Positions 21,161 through 30,938 are shown, counted from the first letter of the stretch. The stretch: 64,000 nucleotides of DNA from Pseudomarimonas salicorniae (GCF_023156535.1 NZ_JALNMH010000003.1:62001-126000); one strand, 5' to 3'. Notes: generated from the sequence alone by a model not told the origin. A program made the numbers and translations.

Positions 21161-22138
21161 ATGTACTACGCCGCCGCCTGCCAGACCGATTTCCCCGCGC
21201 CGCGCCATCGCGACGAGATCGCCGCGCGGGTCGCGCGCATGGCCGAAATCATCGAGCAGACGGTGGTTGGCTACCGACCGTTCTTCGACGTCAAGCTGCT
21301 CGCCTTCCCCGAGTTCGCCCACGCCGTGCCGGTGTTCGAGACCGCCGAGGCCCTGCACCGCGAGCTGGCGGTGGAGTTGCCAAACGCGCATACCGACGTG
21401 TACTGCAGGCTGGCGAAAAAGCTCGACCTGCACATCCAGACCGGCACCTTCCTCGAGCGCGACGATCGCTATCCGGGCCATGTCTTCAACACCACCCTGT
21501 TGATCGGCCCGGGCGGCATCCTTGCCCGCTATCGAAAGGTGAATACCTGGATTCCCTGGGAAGTGCACACCAGCCCGCACGACATCGCGGGCTATGCCGA
21601 GGATCCGTTTCCGGTGGTCGACACGCCACTCGGCAAGCTTGGCGTAGCGATCTGTTATGACTGGCTGTTTCCGGAGACGATCCGCGAACTGGCTTTCCGC
21701 GGGGCCGAGGTGCTGATCCGGGTATCGGCCTACATGGACCCCTGGGGCACGGCCGAGCCGATGAACTGGTGGACCCTGATCAACCGCACGCGGGCGATTG
21801 AGAACACCGCCTACGTGCTGGCCGCGAACCAGGGCGCGCAGATGGCCCACTACCCGCCGTTCAGCTGGCCGGGTGGCAGCATGGTGGTGGACTTCGATGG
21901 CCGCATCCTGGCCCAGGCCGATCCCGGCCCAGGGGAGAAGGTCGTCGTCGCTCCCATCGACATCGAGAACCTGCGCCGCGAGCGCCGCCGCCGCGCCGGC
22001 CATGACATGCGTGCCCATCTGCGTAGCGCCGTCCACGGATACGCGCAGCGCGACTACCTGGCCCCCGCCGGCGAGGCGGCGATCAGCATCGACAGCCTCA
22101 ACCAGCGCATCGCCCGCGCCAAGGAACGACTGCCGTGA
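21161..22138 (+). CDS. nitrilase-superfamily carbon-nitrogen hydrolase
   Basis: A 325-residue hydrolase of the nitrilase fold with the Glu-Lys-Cys triad in place: Glu51 (FPEFAH), Lys126 (RYRKVNTW) and Cys165 (AICYDWLFPE). Such enzymes hydrolyse amides, carbamoyl compounds or nitriles; I cannot name the substrate. No signal peptide is seen, so it is cytoplasmic. Its TGA overlaps the GTG of the next gene, making it the first gene of the CRTAC1/cytochrome operon, 57 bp after guaA. Confidence 0.88.
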   Translation: MYYAAACQTDFPAPRHRDEIAARVARMAEIIEQTVVGYRPFFDVKLLAFPEFAHAVPVFETAEALHRELAVELPNAHTDVYCRLAKKLDLHIQTGTFLERDDRYPGHVFNTTLLIGPGGILARYRKVNTWIPWEVHTSPHDIAGYAEDPFPVVDTPLGKLGVAICYDWLFPETIRELAFRGAEVLIRVSAYMDPWGTAEPMNWWTLINRTRAIENTAYVLAANQGAQMAHYPPFSWPGGSMVVDFDGRILAQADPGPGEKVVVAPIDIENLRRERRRRAGHDMRAHLRSAVHGYAQRDYLAPAGEAAISIDSLNQRIARAKERLP

Positions 22139-25100
22139 TCCCGACACTGCGCCTCGCGCTGCTGCTTTCACTCGGCCTCGCGCTCGCTGCTTGCAAACAA
22201 GCGCCGGAGCCGCTGTCAGACGACCTGATTGCCCGCAATAACGAAGCGGTTGGCCTGATGGGCCAGTACCGCAACGAGGAGGCTAGGGCGATCTTCGCCG
22301 AGCTGGCCACCCAGCGTCCCGACGAGCCGCTGCTGCGCAGCAACGAGGCCATCGCCACGCTCAATCGGCAGACCGAGGGCGACGAGGAGCGGGCGCTGGC
22401 GATTGCCCGGTCGATTCTCGAACAGCATCCGGGACATCTGCCGGCCCAGTACGTGGCCGGGCTGGCCCACCTCTATCTCGGCCGGGTCGAAGAAGCGCTG
22501 CCGCATCTTCAGACGGTGGCCAAGGCCGACTCATCCGACGCCCATGCCGCGTACTTCACGGGCCAGGCGATGGGCCAGCTTGATCGGCCTGACGAAGCCC
22601 TCGCCCTCTACCGCCAGGCGATCTCTGCCGATCCCTACCTCGGCAGCGCCTACTACGCCGCGGCCCTCGTACTGCGTGGTCGCGGTGAGGCCGAGGAGGC
22701 GCGCCGTCTGCTCGGCGACTACCAGAAGCTGCAGGGCAACCCACGGGCCAAACTCGCCGAATTCCGCTATACCCGGATGGGCGACAAGGCCATGGCCCAG
22801 GTGCTTGGCCAGCCCGAACCCGGCACGAGCACGCCACCCGAGGGCGCCGTGTTCGAGGCCGCGGAGCGGGTCGCCGAATTGCCCGTCCAGCCCGGACGCA
22901 GCCTGATCACGGCCGACATCGACGGTGACGGCCGACAGGACCTGCTCCTGCTTGGCCCGCACGGCGCCATGCAGTGGCGCGCGGACGGCCGGACCTACCA
23001 GGCGCTGCCGCTGCCGCAGGGCTTTCCCTCCGCCGCCCGCAGCGGCGCCTTCGGCGATCTCGAAAACGATGGCCGGCTCGACCTCGTCCTCTGCGGCGCT
23101 TCGGGTATCACGCTCTGGCAGGTGGATGGGAGCGGCCGCCACGCGCCGCGCGCAGACGTGCTGCCCGCAGAGGCGGGCGCGGCCTGCCACGACGTGCAGC
23201 TGTTCGATGCCGATCACGACGGCGACCTCGATATCTACCGCGTGGGCGGCGCCGGCAACCCGGGCGAGCTGCTGAACAACAATCTTGACGGCAGCTGGCG
23301 GGCCCTGTCAGCCGATGCCGAGGCGCTGCGCGGCCCACAGGCCGGCGCCGTGCAGATGCTGGTGGTCGACGCCGAGGGCGACCGCGACCTCGATCTGGTG
23401 TTCCTTGACGCCGAGGGCGGCCTGCACTGGCTGCGCAATGATCGGCTCTGGGCCTACGAGCCGCAGCCGCTGGAGCCGATCTGGCAGGAGGGCTGGGGCT
23501 CGATCACCATGGTCGACCTTGAGGTCGAAGGACGCCCGACCCTGCTGATGGTGGACCGCGAGGGGCGCATCCAGCAGGGGCGCCTGGACAGTGGCGAGCT
23601 CGCGCCGCTGGCCCTGCCGCCGACGCTGTCCCCGGTGCAGGGTGTCGATGTCCTCGACGCCGATGGCGATGGACGCGAGGACCTGCTGCTGCGCCACGCC
23701 GAAGGGCTCAGCGTGGTATCCCGCGATGCCGGTGGCGCCTGGCGGCTGCTCTGGGAACACGCCGCCATCGCCGACGCGGCGCTGGCCGTGCTGGAGGACC
23801 CGGCGCGCGGCCCTGCGCTGATCTTCACCGACCTCGACCAGGACAACGCCGGCCTCTGGCGCGCGGCGCCCGGTCCGGGCCGTTGGGGCTTCGTCGCCCT
23901 CGCCCCAAGTGGACGCAGCGCCGACGCCGACGGCATGCGCTCGAACGCCTCCGGCATTGGCACCGAAATCCGTCTTCGCCGTGGCGCGCACTGGAGCATC
24001 GGCCACCTGCTCGACCGCGGCAGCGGCGCCGGGCAGAGCCTGCAGCCGATCGCCTTCGGTGTCGGTGACGCCGGCCAGGCCGACTTCGTCGAGCTGCAGT
24101 GGAGCGACGGGGTGATGCAGACCGAGCTGGCGCTGCCCGCCGGCAAGCTGCACCGTATCGAGGAAACCCAGCGCCAGCTGGCCAGCTGCCCCGTGCTGTT
24201 CGCCTGGGACGGCGAGCGATTCCGTTTCGTCAGCGACCTGCTGGGCGTCGGCGGCATCGGCTTCCTGCTGGCGCCGGGCCAGTACGCGCCCTCGCGCCCC
24301 TGGGAGTACTTCCGCCTGCCGGACGGACTGGCCGTGGAGCGCGACGGCGCCTACCGGCTTAAGATCGCCGAGCCGATGGAGGAGGCCGCCTATCTCGACA
24401 GCGTCCGCCTGCACGTCTACGACCTGCCGCCCGGCTGGTCGATGAGCCTCGATGAGCGCATGCATACCGGCGGCGGGCCGGCGCCGACCGGTGCGCCGCT
24501 GTTCTACCGCACGCCCGCCTCTCCGGCGGTGGTCTCGATTCGGGACGGGGAGGGCGGTGACCTCACGGCGACCCTGCGCGAGGCCGACTTCGAGGCCGTC
24601 GATCCCGGTCCGCGTGACCCTCGCTTCCTCGGCCGTCTGGCCGGCGAACAGCGGGTCGAACTGCACCTCGTTGAACCGCTGCAGCCCGGCGCCGACTACG
24701 CTGTGGTGGGCAATGGCTGGGTCGAATACCCCTATTCGCAGACCCTCTTCGCCGCCTGGCAGGCCGGGGCCGACTACCGCAGCTACAGCCTCGATCTCGG
24801 CGACGGCCGCGGTAGCTGGCGCGAGGCCTACGCCCAGTTCGGCTACCCCGCCGGCATGCCGCGCGAGTTCGCCCTGCCGCTGCCGCGCGTCGAGACGCCG
24901 CTACCGGCGCTGCGACTGCGTGGCAATCTCGAGGTCTATCTCGACCGCCTCGACGTCGTTCGCGTCGAGCCAGCGCCGGAAGCCCTCGTCCATCGGGTCC
25001 TGTCGCCGGACAGCGCGCAGATGCAGCGGATCGGCTTCCCGCGCCGCGAGGTCCACGCCGGCAAGCGCCCGGACTACGACTACGGCGAGCGCGCCGCCTT

Positions 25101-25425
25101 CTGGGACACCCGCTATCCGGTTGGGGCCTACACGGACTTCGGCCCGGTCGAGCCCCTGCTTGAAGCGGTAGACGACGGCTTTGCGATCGTAGGCCCGGGC
25201 GACGCCCTGGATCTCTCGTTCGAGGCCCCCCCGGCGCCGCCCGAGGGCTATACCCGCGTGCTGGTGCTGGAAGCCCGCGGCTACGCCAAGGACATGGACC
25301 TGTACACCCGCGACGGCGGCACGCTCGGTCCCATGCCCATCACAGCGGAGCTCGACCAGGACGCACGTGCCGGCGGCGATGCCCTGAACAGGCAGTTCAA
25401 TCAACGCTTCCAGGGAGGGCGCTGA
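22135..25425 (+). CDS. TPR/FG-GAP (VCBS) repeat lipoprotein with ASPIC/UnbV-like region
   Basis: A 1096-residue envelope lipoprotein (GTG start; lipobox LAAC with Cys20). Residues 30-220 hold about five TPR units; about 245-560 hold FG-GAP/VCBS propeller repeats with Asp-rich calcium-type loops (DIDGDGRQDLLLL, DADHDGDLDIYRV); about 600-675 resemble ASPIC/UnbV (LQWSDGVMQTELALP). The remaining 420 residues, starting near CPVLFAWDGERFRFVSD, form a beta-rich domain that I know only as a conserved tail of similar bacterial proteins. No catalytic motif is seen. It overlaps the upstream hydrolase (GTGA) and the downstream cytochrome (TGATG), so production is coupled. Confidence 0.85.
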   Translation: MIPTLRLALLLSLGLALAACKQAPEPLSDDLIARNNEAVGLMGQYRNEEARAIFAELATQRPDEPLLRSNEAIATLNRQTEGDEERALAIARSILEQHPGHLPAQYVAGLAHLYLGRVEEALPHLQTVAKADSSDAHAAYFTGQAMGQLDRPDEALALYRQAISADPYLGSAYYAAALVLRGRGEAEEARRLLGDYQKLQGNPRAKLAEFRYTRMGDKAMAQVLGQPEPGTSTPPEGAVFEAAERVAELPVQPGRSLITADIDGDGRQDLLLLGPHGAMQWRADGRTYQALPLPQGFPSAARSGAFGDLENDGRLDLVLCGASGITLWQVDGSGRHAPRADVLPAEAGAACHDVQLFDADHDGDLDIYRVGGAGNPGELLNNNLDGSWRALSADAEALRGPQAGAVQMLVVDAEGDRDLDLVFLDAEGGLHWLRNDRLWAYEPQPLEPIWQEGWGSITMVDLEVEGRPTLLMVDREGRIQQGRLDSGELAPLALPPTLSPVQGVDVLDADGDGREDLLLRHAEGLSVVSRDAGGAWRLLWEHAAIADAALAVLEDPARGPALIFTDLDQDNAGLWRAAPGPGRWGFVALAPSGRSADADGMRSNASGIGTEIRLRRGAHWSIGHLLDRGSGAGQSLQPIAFGVGDAGQADFVELQWSDGVMQTELALPAGKLHRIEETQRQLASCPVLFAWDGERFRFVSDLLGVGGIGFLLAPGQYAPSRPWEYFRLPDGLAVERDGAYRLKIAEPMEEAAYLDSVRLHVYDLPPGWSMSLDERMHTGGGPAPTGAPLFYRTPASPAVVSIRDGEGGDLTATLREADFEAVDPGPRDPRFLGRLAGEQRVELHLVEPLQPGADYAVVGNGWVEYPYSQTLFAAWQAGADYRSYSLDLGDGRGSWREAYAQFGYPAGMPREFALPLPRVETPLPALRLRGNLEVYLDRLDVVRVEPAPEALVHRVLSPDSAQMQRIGFPRREVHAGKRPDYDYGERAAFWDTRYPVGAYTDFGPVEPLLEAVDDGFAIVGPGDALDLSFEAPPAPPEGYTRVLVLEARGYAKDMDLYTRDGGTLGPMPITAELDQDARAGGDALNRQFNQRFQGGR

Positions 25426-28223
25426 TGGTCACCCGGTCTCGCCCCGCGCCGCGCAAGGCGGTCGGTCCCCGGCTGCGCTGGCTCCTTCGCGGTGTGCTGG
25501 TGCTGTTCGCCCTGCTGGCGGTCAACTCGGTCTATCTCGGCGCCGTCAGCCTGCTCGAGTGGCATAGCGCGCGCACCTACCAGGACTACGGCTACCAGCT
25601 GATGTTCGCCTTCCACCTGCTGGCCGGCCTGCTGCTGGTGGTTCCGGCCCTGGTGTTCATCGGCCTGCACACGCGGAACACCTGGCGGCGGCCGAACCGT
25701 CGCGCGGTCTACGCCGGACTCGGCCTGTTCGGCGCGGTGTTCGCCCTGCTCGTCAGCGGCCTGCTTCTGGTGCGCTTCGAGGGTTTCGAGCTCAATCATC
25801 CAACCGGGCGCAGCCTCGCCTACTGGGCACATATCGCCACACCGCTGTTCTGCCTGTGGCTGTTCCTCCTGCATCGCCTGGCCGGGCCGCGGATCCGCTG
25901 GCGAGCGGGGCTGGGCGTGGCGGCCTCCGGCCTGCTGGTGATCGCCCCGCTGGTCTGGCTGCAGCTGCAGGACCCGCGAGACTGGGGCCAGCCCGGACGC
26001 GACGGCAGTGCCGACTTCACCCCGGCCCTGGTGCGTTCGGCCACCGGCAACCCGATTCCGGGCGAGGTGCTGATGCGCGACGACTACTGCGCCAGCTGCC
26101 ACAAGGACGCGCACGATCGCTGGCAGCACAGCGCACACCGCTTCGCCTCGTTCAACAATCCCGTCTACCTGTTCGCCGTGCGCAACACGCGACAGGCCAT
26201 GCTGGAGCGCGATGGCGACGTCCGCGGAGCCCGCTTCTGCGCCGGCTGTCACGACCTGGTGCCGCTGCTGAGCGGGGCCTTCGACGATCCCGACTTCGAT
26301 GACCAGCATCATCCGACCGCCAAGGCCGGGATCACCTGCACAAGCTGTCACGCCATCACCCATGTCAACAGCGTGCGCGGCAATGGTGATTTCACCATCG
26401 AGGAGCCCATCCACTATCCCTTCGCCTTCAGCGGCCAGCCGGCCCTGGCCTGGCTCTCACGCCAGCTGATCAAGGCCAATCCCGACTTCCACAAGCGCAC
26501 CTTCCTCAAGCCGCTGCACAAGCAGGCCGAGTTCTGCGGCACCTGCCACAAGGTCCACCTTCCGGAAGCGCTCAACGATTACAAATGGTTGCGCGGACAG
26601 AACCACTACGACGGCTTCCTGCTCAGCGGCGTTTCCGGGCACGGCGTCACCAGCTTCTACTATCCGCCGAAGGCGCAGTCCGGCTGCAACGGCTGCCACA
26701 TGCCACTGCGCGAGGACGGCGACTTTGCAGCCCGCGATTTCGACGGCAGCGGCCGGCTGAGCGTGCACGACCACCTGTTCCCCGCTGCCAATACCGGCAT
26801 TCCGGCGCTGCTGGACTTTCCCGACCACGTCAATGCGGCCCACCAGGACATGCTGGAGAAGGCACTGCGCATCGACCTGGTTGCCCTGCGCGCGGAAGGG
26901 CGCATCGACGGCGAGCTGATCGGCCCGCTGCGGCCCAGCCTGCCGGCGCTGCAGCCGGGCAAGAGCTATCTGGTGGAGACGGTCGTGCGCACCCTCGGCT
27001 TGGGACATCCGTTCACCGAGGGCACCGCGGACTCCAATGAGGTCTGGGTGGAGATCGAGGCCCGTCTTGATGGCGCATTGATCGGCCACAGCGGCCGCAT
27101 CGATCCGGCGACCGGCGAGGTCGACCCGTGGTCGCACTTCATCAACGCCTTCGTGCTCGACCGCGAGGGCCGCAGGATCGACCGGCGCAATCCGGAAGAC
27201 ATCTTCGTGCCGCTGTACAGCCACCAGATCCCGCCCGGCGCCGCCGACCTGCTGCATTTCCGGATCGAGCTGCCCGAGGACGCGCAGGGCCAGCTGGACC
27301 TGACGGCGCGGGTGCACTACCGCAAGTTCGACACCGCCATGATGCGCTACGTACAGGGCGAAGGCTTCAGCGGCAACACGCTGCCGATCAGCCTGCTGGC
27401 CGAGGACAGCGTGAGCCTGCCGGTCGGCCGCAGCGAGTCCGTGGGACAGGTCGCTTATGAAGCGATCCCCGAGTGGCAGCGCTGGAACGACTACGGCATC
27501 GGCGCGCTGCGCAAGCCCGAGCGCCGACAGCTTCGGCAGGCCGAGGAAGCCTTCCAGCGCGTCGAGTCACTTGGACTCGCCGACGGGGCGCTGAATCTTG
27601 CCCGGGTCTATCTCGAGGAAGGCCGACTCGACGAGGCGGCAGACGCGCTGCGCCGCGCAGGCGAGCATCCCCAGCCGGCATTGCCCTGGAGCCGCACCTG
27701 GTTCGGCGGCCTGCTGCTGAAGCAGCAGGGCCAGCTGATCGAAGCCATCGACGCATTCGAGAGCCTCGCCGACACGCGCTTTGCCGAGGCCCGGGCCCGC
27801 GGATTCGATTTCTCCCGCGACTACCGCCTGCTCAACGAACTGGGTCAGACATGGGTGGAGCTGTCAAAGGGCCTGCGCGGCGAGGCAAAGGCAGCGCAGC
27901 GCCAGGCGGCGCTGGAGGAGGCCGCACGCTGGTTCGAGGCCGCCTTGGCGCAGGACCCCGAGAACGCGATGAGTCACTACAACCTGTCCCAGGTCCGCCG
28001 CGAGCTCGGCGACGAGGCAGCCTCGGCGCGCCACGCCGCCGAACACGCGCGCTACCGGGTCGATGAGAACGCGCGCGACCGCGCCATCGCCGCGGCCAGG
28101 CAACGCTATCCCGCGGCCCGCGCGGCGGCCGATCCGGTCGTGATCCACGACCTGCAGCGCAGCGGGCGCGAGGCGCATGCCGCCGCGCCCGAGGCCACCC
28201 GATTCAAGGCCGGAACTCCATGA
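25425..28223 (+). CDS. membrane-anchored five-heme cytochrome c with TPR tail
   Basis: A 932-residue protein. Five predicted membrane helices (about 18-42, 58-82, 97-117, 131-152, 161-181) put the C-terminal part in the periplasm. Histidines 64/82 and 136/150 in helices 2 and 4 could ligate b-type heme. Five CxxCH motifs follow at 222, 272, 305, 371 and 421 (CASCH, CAGCH, CTSCH, CGTCH, CNGCH), resembling cytochrome c554-type modules. A beta-rich domain spans about 480-680 and TPRs about 690-890. It could pass electrons from the quinol pool to periplasmic or outer-membrane partners. Membrane heme binding is inferred; the c-heme motifs are seen directly. It is coupled to both neighbours by overlapping start/stop codons. 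Confidence 0.88.
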   Translation: MVTRSRPAPRKAVGPRLRWLLRGVLVLFALLAVNSVYLGAVSLLEWHSARTYQDYGYQLMFAFHLLAGLLLVVPALVFIGLHTRNTWRRPNRRAVYAGLGLFGAVFALLVSGLLLVRFEGFELNHPTGRSLAYWAHIATPLFCLWLFLLHRLAGPRIRWRAGLGVAASGLLVIAPLVWLQLQDPRDWGQPGRDGSADFTPALVRSATGNPIPGEVLMRDDYCASCHKDAHDRWQHSAHRFASFNNPVYLFAVRNTRQAMLERDGDVRGARFCAGCHDLVPLLSGAFDDPDFDDQHHPTAKAGITCTSCHAITHVNSVRGNGDFTIEEPIHYPFAFSGQPALAWLSRQLIKANPDFHKRTFLKPLHKQAEFCGTCHKVHLPEALNDYKWLRGQNHYDGFLLSGVSGHGVTSFYYPPKAQSGCNGCHMPLREDGDFAARDFDGSGRLSVHDHLFPAANTGIPALLDFPDHVNAAHQDMLEKALRIDLVALRAEGRIDGELIGPLRPSLPALQPGKSYLVETVVRTLGLGHPFTEGTADSNEVWVEIEARLDGALIGHSGRIDPATGEVDPWSHFINAFVLDREGRRIDRRNPEDIFVPLYSHQIPPGAADLLHFRIELPEDAQGQLDLTARVHYRKFDTAMMRYVQGEGFSGNTLPISLLAEDSVSLPVGRSESVGQVAYEAIPEWQRWNDYGIGALRKPERRQLRQAEEAFQRVESLGLADGALNLARVYLEEGRLDEAADALRRAGEHPQPALPWSRTWFGGLLLKQQGQLIEAIDAFESLADTRFAEARARGFDFSRDYRLLNELGQTWVELSKGLRGEAKAAQRQAALEEAARWFEAALAQDPENAMSHYNLSQVRRELGDEAASARHAAEHARYRVDENARDRAIAAARQRYPAARAAADPVVIHDLQRSGREAHAAAPEATRFKAGTP

Positions 28224-30088
28224 GCAACGAACCCCTTCCGCCCCACGATGACGCCGGGGAGGAGGGCGATGACCGCATCATCGGTCGCGCCTTCCGCACC
28301 TCGCTGGGCGTGCTCCTGGTGCTCGGACTTGTCACCGCCGCGGCATTAGGCCTGCGCAGCCTGCTCAGCGCGCCACCCGAGCAGATCGTCGATGAGGGCA
28401 GGGCGGCCCTTGAGTCACTTCGCGAGCCGCCGAAGGGCACCGAGCTGCCGGCACTGCCCTTTGTCGACGTCACCTCTGAGGCGGGCATCGACTTCGTCCA
28501 CCGCAGCGGGGCCACCGGCGAACGCCTGCTGCCCGAAACCATGGGCGGCGGGGTGGCCTGGCTCGACCATGATGGCGATGGGCTGGAAGACCTTCTGCTG
28601 GTCGATTCCGGCCCCTGGCCTGGCGCCGCCGGGTACGCGGAATGGCCGGGCGCGCTGCGCCTGTATCGCAACCGTGGCGACGGCCGCTTCGAAGATGTGA
28701 CGGCCGCGGCCGGGCTTGCCGGCGTGAAGAGCTACGGCATGGGCCCGGCCGTGGGCGACATCGACGGCGACGGCGACGCGGACCTGTTTCTTGCCGCGGT
28801 GGGCCCGAACCGGCTGTTCCGCAACGAGAATGGTCGCTTCGTCGAGATCACCGAGGGCGCCGGCGTCGCCGGCGAGGCTGAGCGCTGGAGCAGCAGCGCC
28901 GGCTTCTTCGACATGGACGGCGACGGACTGCCGGAACTGTGGGTAGTTAACTACGTGGAGTGGTCGCGCCAGCGCGACTTCGAGGTCGATTACCGGCTGG
29001 ATGGCATCGGTCGCGCTTACGGCCCGCCGAGCAACTTCCCGGGGACCGACAGCTACCTTTACCGCAATCTCGGTGGCGGACGCTTCGAGGACATCAGCGC
29101 CGCTGCCGGGATCCGCGTGGCGCATGCCCAGACCGGGCTCCCTGTTGGCAAGGGCCTCGCCCTGATTACCCAGGATCTCGACGGCGATGGCTGGACCGAC
29201 GTCATGGTCGCCAACGACACCGTGCGAAACTTCGTGTTCAGGAACCTGGGCGGCAAGGGATTCGAGGAGGTCGGCGAGGCCTGGGGTCTCGGCTATGACC
29301 GCAACGGCCAGGCTACCGGGGCCATGGGCATCGACCTTGGAGAAGTGTTCGGCGACGGCAGCCGGGCGATTGCCATCGGCAACTTCGCCAACGAAATGAG
29401 CTCGTTCTACGTTGCCCACGCCGGCAGTGCGCAGTTCGCCGACGAGGCAATCGTCGCCGGCATCGGCCCGGCCTCACGCCTGGCACTGAGCTTCGGCGTG
29501 CAGTTCGTCGATGCCGACCTCGACGGACGCCTCGACCTGGTGCAGGCCAACGGCCACGTCGAGAACGAAATCGCGCGGGTACAGCAGAGCCAGCAGTACC
29601 CCCAGTCCGCCCAGCTGTTCTGGCAGTGCGGCCAAGCCTGCCGCAGCGATTTCGTCAGCCTGCCCGAGGATCGGATCGGTGACCTCGCCGTCCCGATGGT
29701 CGGTCGCGGAGTGGCTGCTGCCGACTTCGATCGCGATGGCGATCCGGACCTCGTCCTGACCCAGGTCGGCGGCCCGCCGCGCCTGCTGCGCAACGATCAG
29801 GCCAGCGGCCACCACTGGCTGTCCGTGAGCCTGCGCGGACGCGCCCCGAACACCGAGGCGCTGGGGGCTCTGGTGACCCTCGAGGCCGGCGGCCGGCGCC
29901 AGCAGCGCAGTGCCGGCCGGAACCGCAGCTACCTCTCGCAAACGCCGGCCGAGCTGTACTTCGGTCTCGGCACCACGCCCGCCATAGACCGGCTCGAGGT
30001 TCGCTGGCCGGACGGCAGCATCGACGAGGTGCGCGTCGAGTCGGTGGACCGCCATGTGGTGATCGAACAGGCAGCTGCGGCACCTTAG
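28220..30088 (+). CDS. CRTAC1 family protein (FG-GAP propeller + ASPIC/UnbV)
   Basis: A 622-residue protein with an N-terminal signal anchor at about residues 25-47, then FG-GAP/VCBS repeats carrying Asp-rich loops such as DHDGDGLEDLLLV, DIDGDGDADLFLA and DRDGDPDLVLT, and a C-terminal ASPIC/UnbV domain (about 530-615: HHWLSVSLRGRAPNTEALGA to EVRWPDGSIDEV). It resembles bacterial homologues of cartilage acidic protein 1, which bind calcium; the role is unknown. Its ATG overlaps the cytochrome stop (ATGA), and it closes the four-gene operon. Confidence 0.88.
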   Translation: MSNEPLPPHDDAGEEGDDRIIGRAFRTSLGVLLVLGLVTAAALGLRSLLSAPPEQIVDEGRAALESLREPPKGTELPALPFVDVTSEAGIDFVHRSGATGERLLPETMGGGVAWLDHDGDGLEDLLLVDSGPWPGAAGYAEWPGALRLYRNRGDGRFEDVTAAAGLAGVKSYGMGPAVGDIDGDGDADLFLAAVGPNRLFRNENGRFVEITEGAGVAGEAERWSSSAGFFDMDGDGLPELWVVNYVEWSRQRDFEVDYRLDGIGRAYGPPSNFPGTDSYLYRNLGGGRFEDISAAAGIRVAHAQTGLPVGKGLALITQDLDGDGWTDVMVANDTVRNFVFRNLGGKGFEEVGEAWGLGYDRNGQATGAMGIDLGEVFGDGSRAIAIGNFANEMSSFYVAHAGSAQFADEAIVAGIGPASRLALSFGVQFVDADLDGRLDLVQANGHVENEIARVQQSQQYPQSAQLFWQCGQACRSDFVSLPEDRIGDLAVPMVGRGVAAADFDRDGDPDLVLTQVGGPPRLLRNDQASGHHWLSVSLRGRAPNTEALGALVTLEAGGRRQQRSAGRNRSYLSQTPAELYFGLGTTPAIDRLEVRWPDGSIDEVRVESVDRHVVIEQAAAAP

Positions 30089-30184
30089 CCGTAGCGACCT
30101 GCGGCGCAGCCGCCCGGCCGGCGGTGTAAGCTCGAACCCATCGGGACGTGCGACCACCGCGTCCCGCTACCGGGAGGGGAGCCC

Positions 30185-30535
30185 ATGTCCTACGAGCGCG
30201 TCTTCGCGATGAAGTTCGCCAAGGTCTACCCGATGTACGTCGCCAAGGCCGAGAAGAAGGGCCGCAGCCGCGAGGAGGTCGACCAGGTGATCTGCTGGCT
30301 CACCGGCTATGACGAGGCGGGCCTCGCCCGGCAGATCGAGCAGGAGACCGACTTCCGCACCTTCTTCGCCGATTCCCCGGCCTTCAACCCGAACGTGGCC
30401 CTGATCAAGGGCGTCGTCTGCGGCGTTCGCGTGGAAGACGTCGAGGACCCGCTGATGCAGAAGATCCGTTACCTCGACAAGCTCGTCGATGAGCTGGCCC
30501 GCGGCAAGGCGATGGAGAAGATCCTTCGCGGCTAG
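30185..30535 (+). CDS. DUF2200 family protein
   Basis: A 116-residue soluble protein of the DUF2200 family, recognised by [17 protein letters not shown], the [11 protein letters not shown] segment and the C-terminal [18 protein letters not shown]. Function unknown. A strong ribosome site (GGGAGGGGAG) precedes the ATG. It stands alone, 96 bp after the CRTAC1 gene, and converges on the aminotransferase gene across a repeat-filled gap. Confidence 0.88.
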   Translation: MSYERVFAMKFAKVYPMYVAKAEKKGRSREEVDQVICWLTGYDEAGLARQIEQETDFRTFFADSPAFNPNVALIKGVVCGVRVEDVEDPLMQKIRYLDKLVDELARGKAMEKILRG

Positions 30536-30548
30536 GGCTGGTGCGGGT

Positions 30549-30885
30549 GCAAAGAAGACATTCATAGGGTGCGGCTGGCCGCACCGCGCGTACCGTCCGA
30601 ACGCCCTTATCGGTGCGCCAAGGCACATGCTATGGGGATGCTGACGCCCCACGAAGTCCGACCGTGGGAGCGCCCTTGGGCGCGACCGCGGAGATCCGCT
30701 CTGGTCGCGGTCTGGGGTGAATCCATAGCGCTGCGGTCGCGCCCAAGGGCGCTCCCACAATTTGACTCCGGCAAGGCCTGCTTTGCGGCGCAAACCGAAC
30801 CTTGCAGCGCCCGTTGCCTGTAGGAGCCAGCTTGCTGGCGATCGGCCCGTCCGGGGCGCCTATCGCCAGCAAGCTGGCTCCTACA
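30549..30885. repeat. composite repeat A-B-C, copy 1
   Basis: Three palindromic modules in fixed order fill the gap between DUF2200 and the aminotransferase gene. Module A (from 30549) begins with CATAGGGTGCGGCTGGCCGC and has a decayed closing arm. Module B (30664-30758) is GTGGGAGCGCCCTTGGGCGC with its reverse complement around a 50-bp middle. Module C (30819-30885) is the GTAGGAGCCAGC REP palindrome. The same A-B-C order recurs at 38672-39010 and 48974-49311. I see no gene in 30536-30938. Confidence 0.85.
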
Positions 30886-30938
30886 GGCGGGTTCTGCGAA
30901 AAGTCTGCTTCACGCCCACACCACCCCTTGCGCCGAGA

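Noticed and set aside
19523-22171. 882-codon open frame on the minus strand across guaA and the hydrolase gene
   Set aside because: Antisense to two certain genes; no recognisable segments.
30549-30885. CRISPR-like reading of the repeat clusters
   Set aside because: The modules are different palindromes in single copies, not equal direct repeats with regular spacers, and no cas genes are present.
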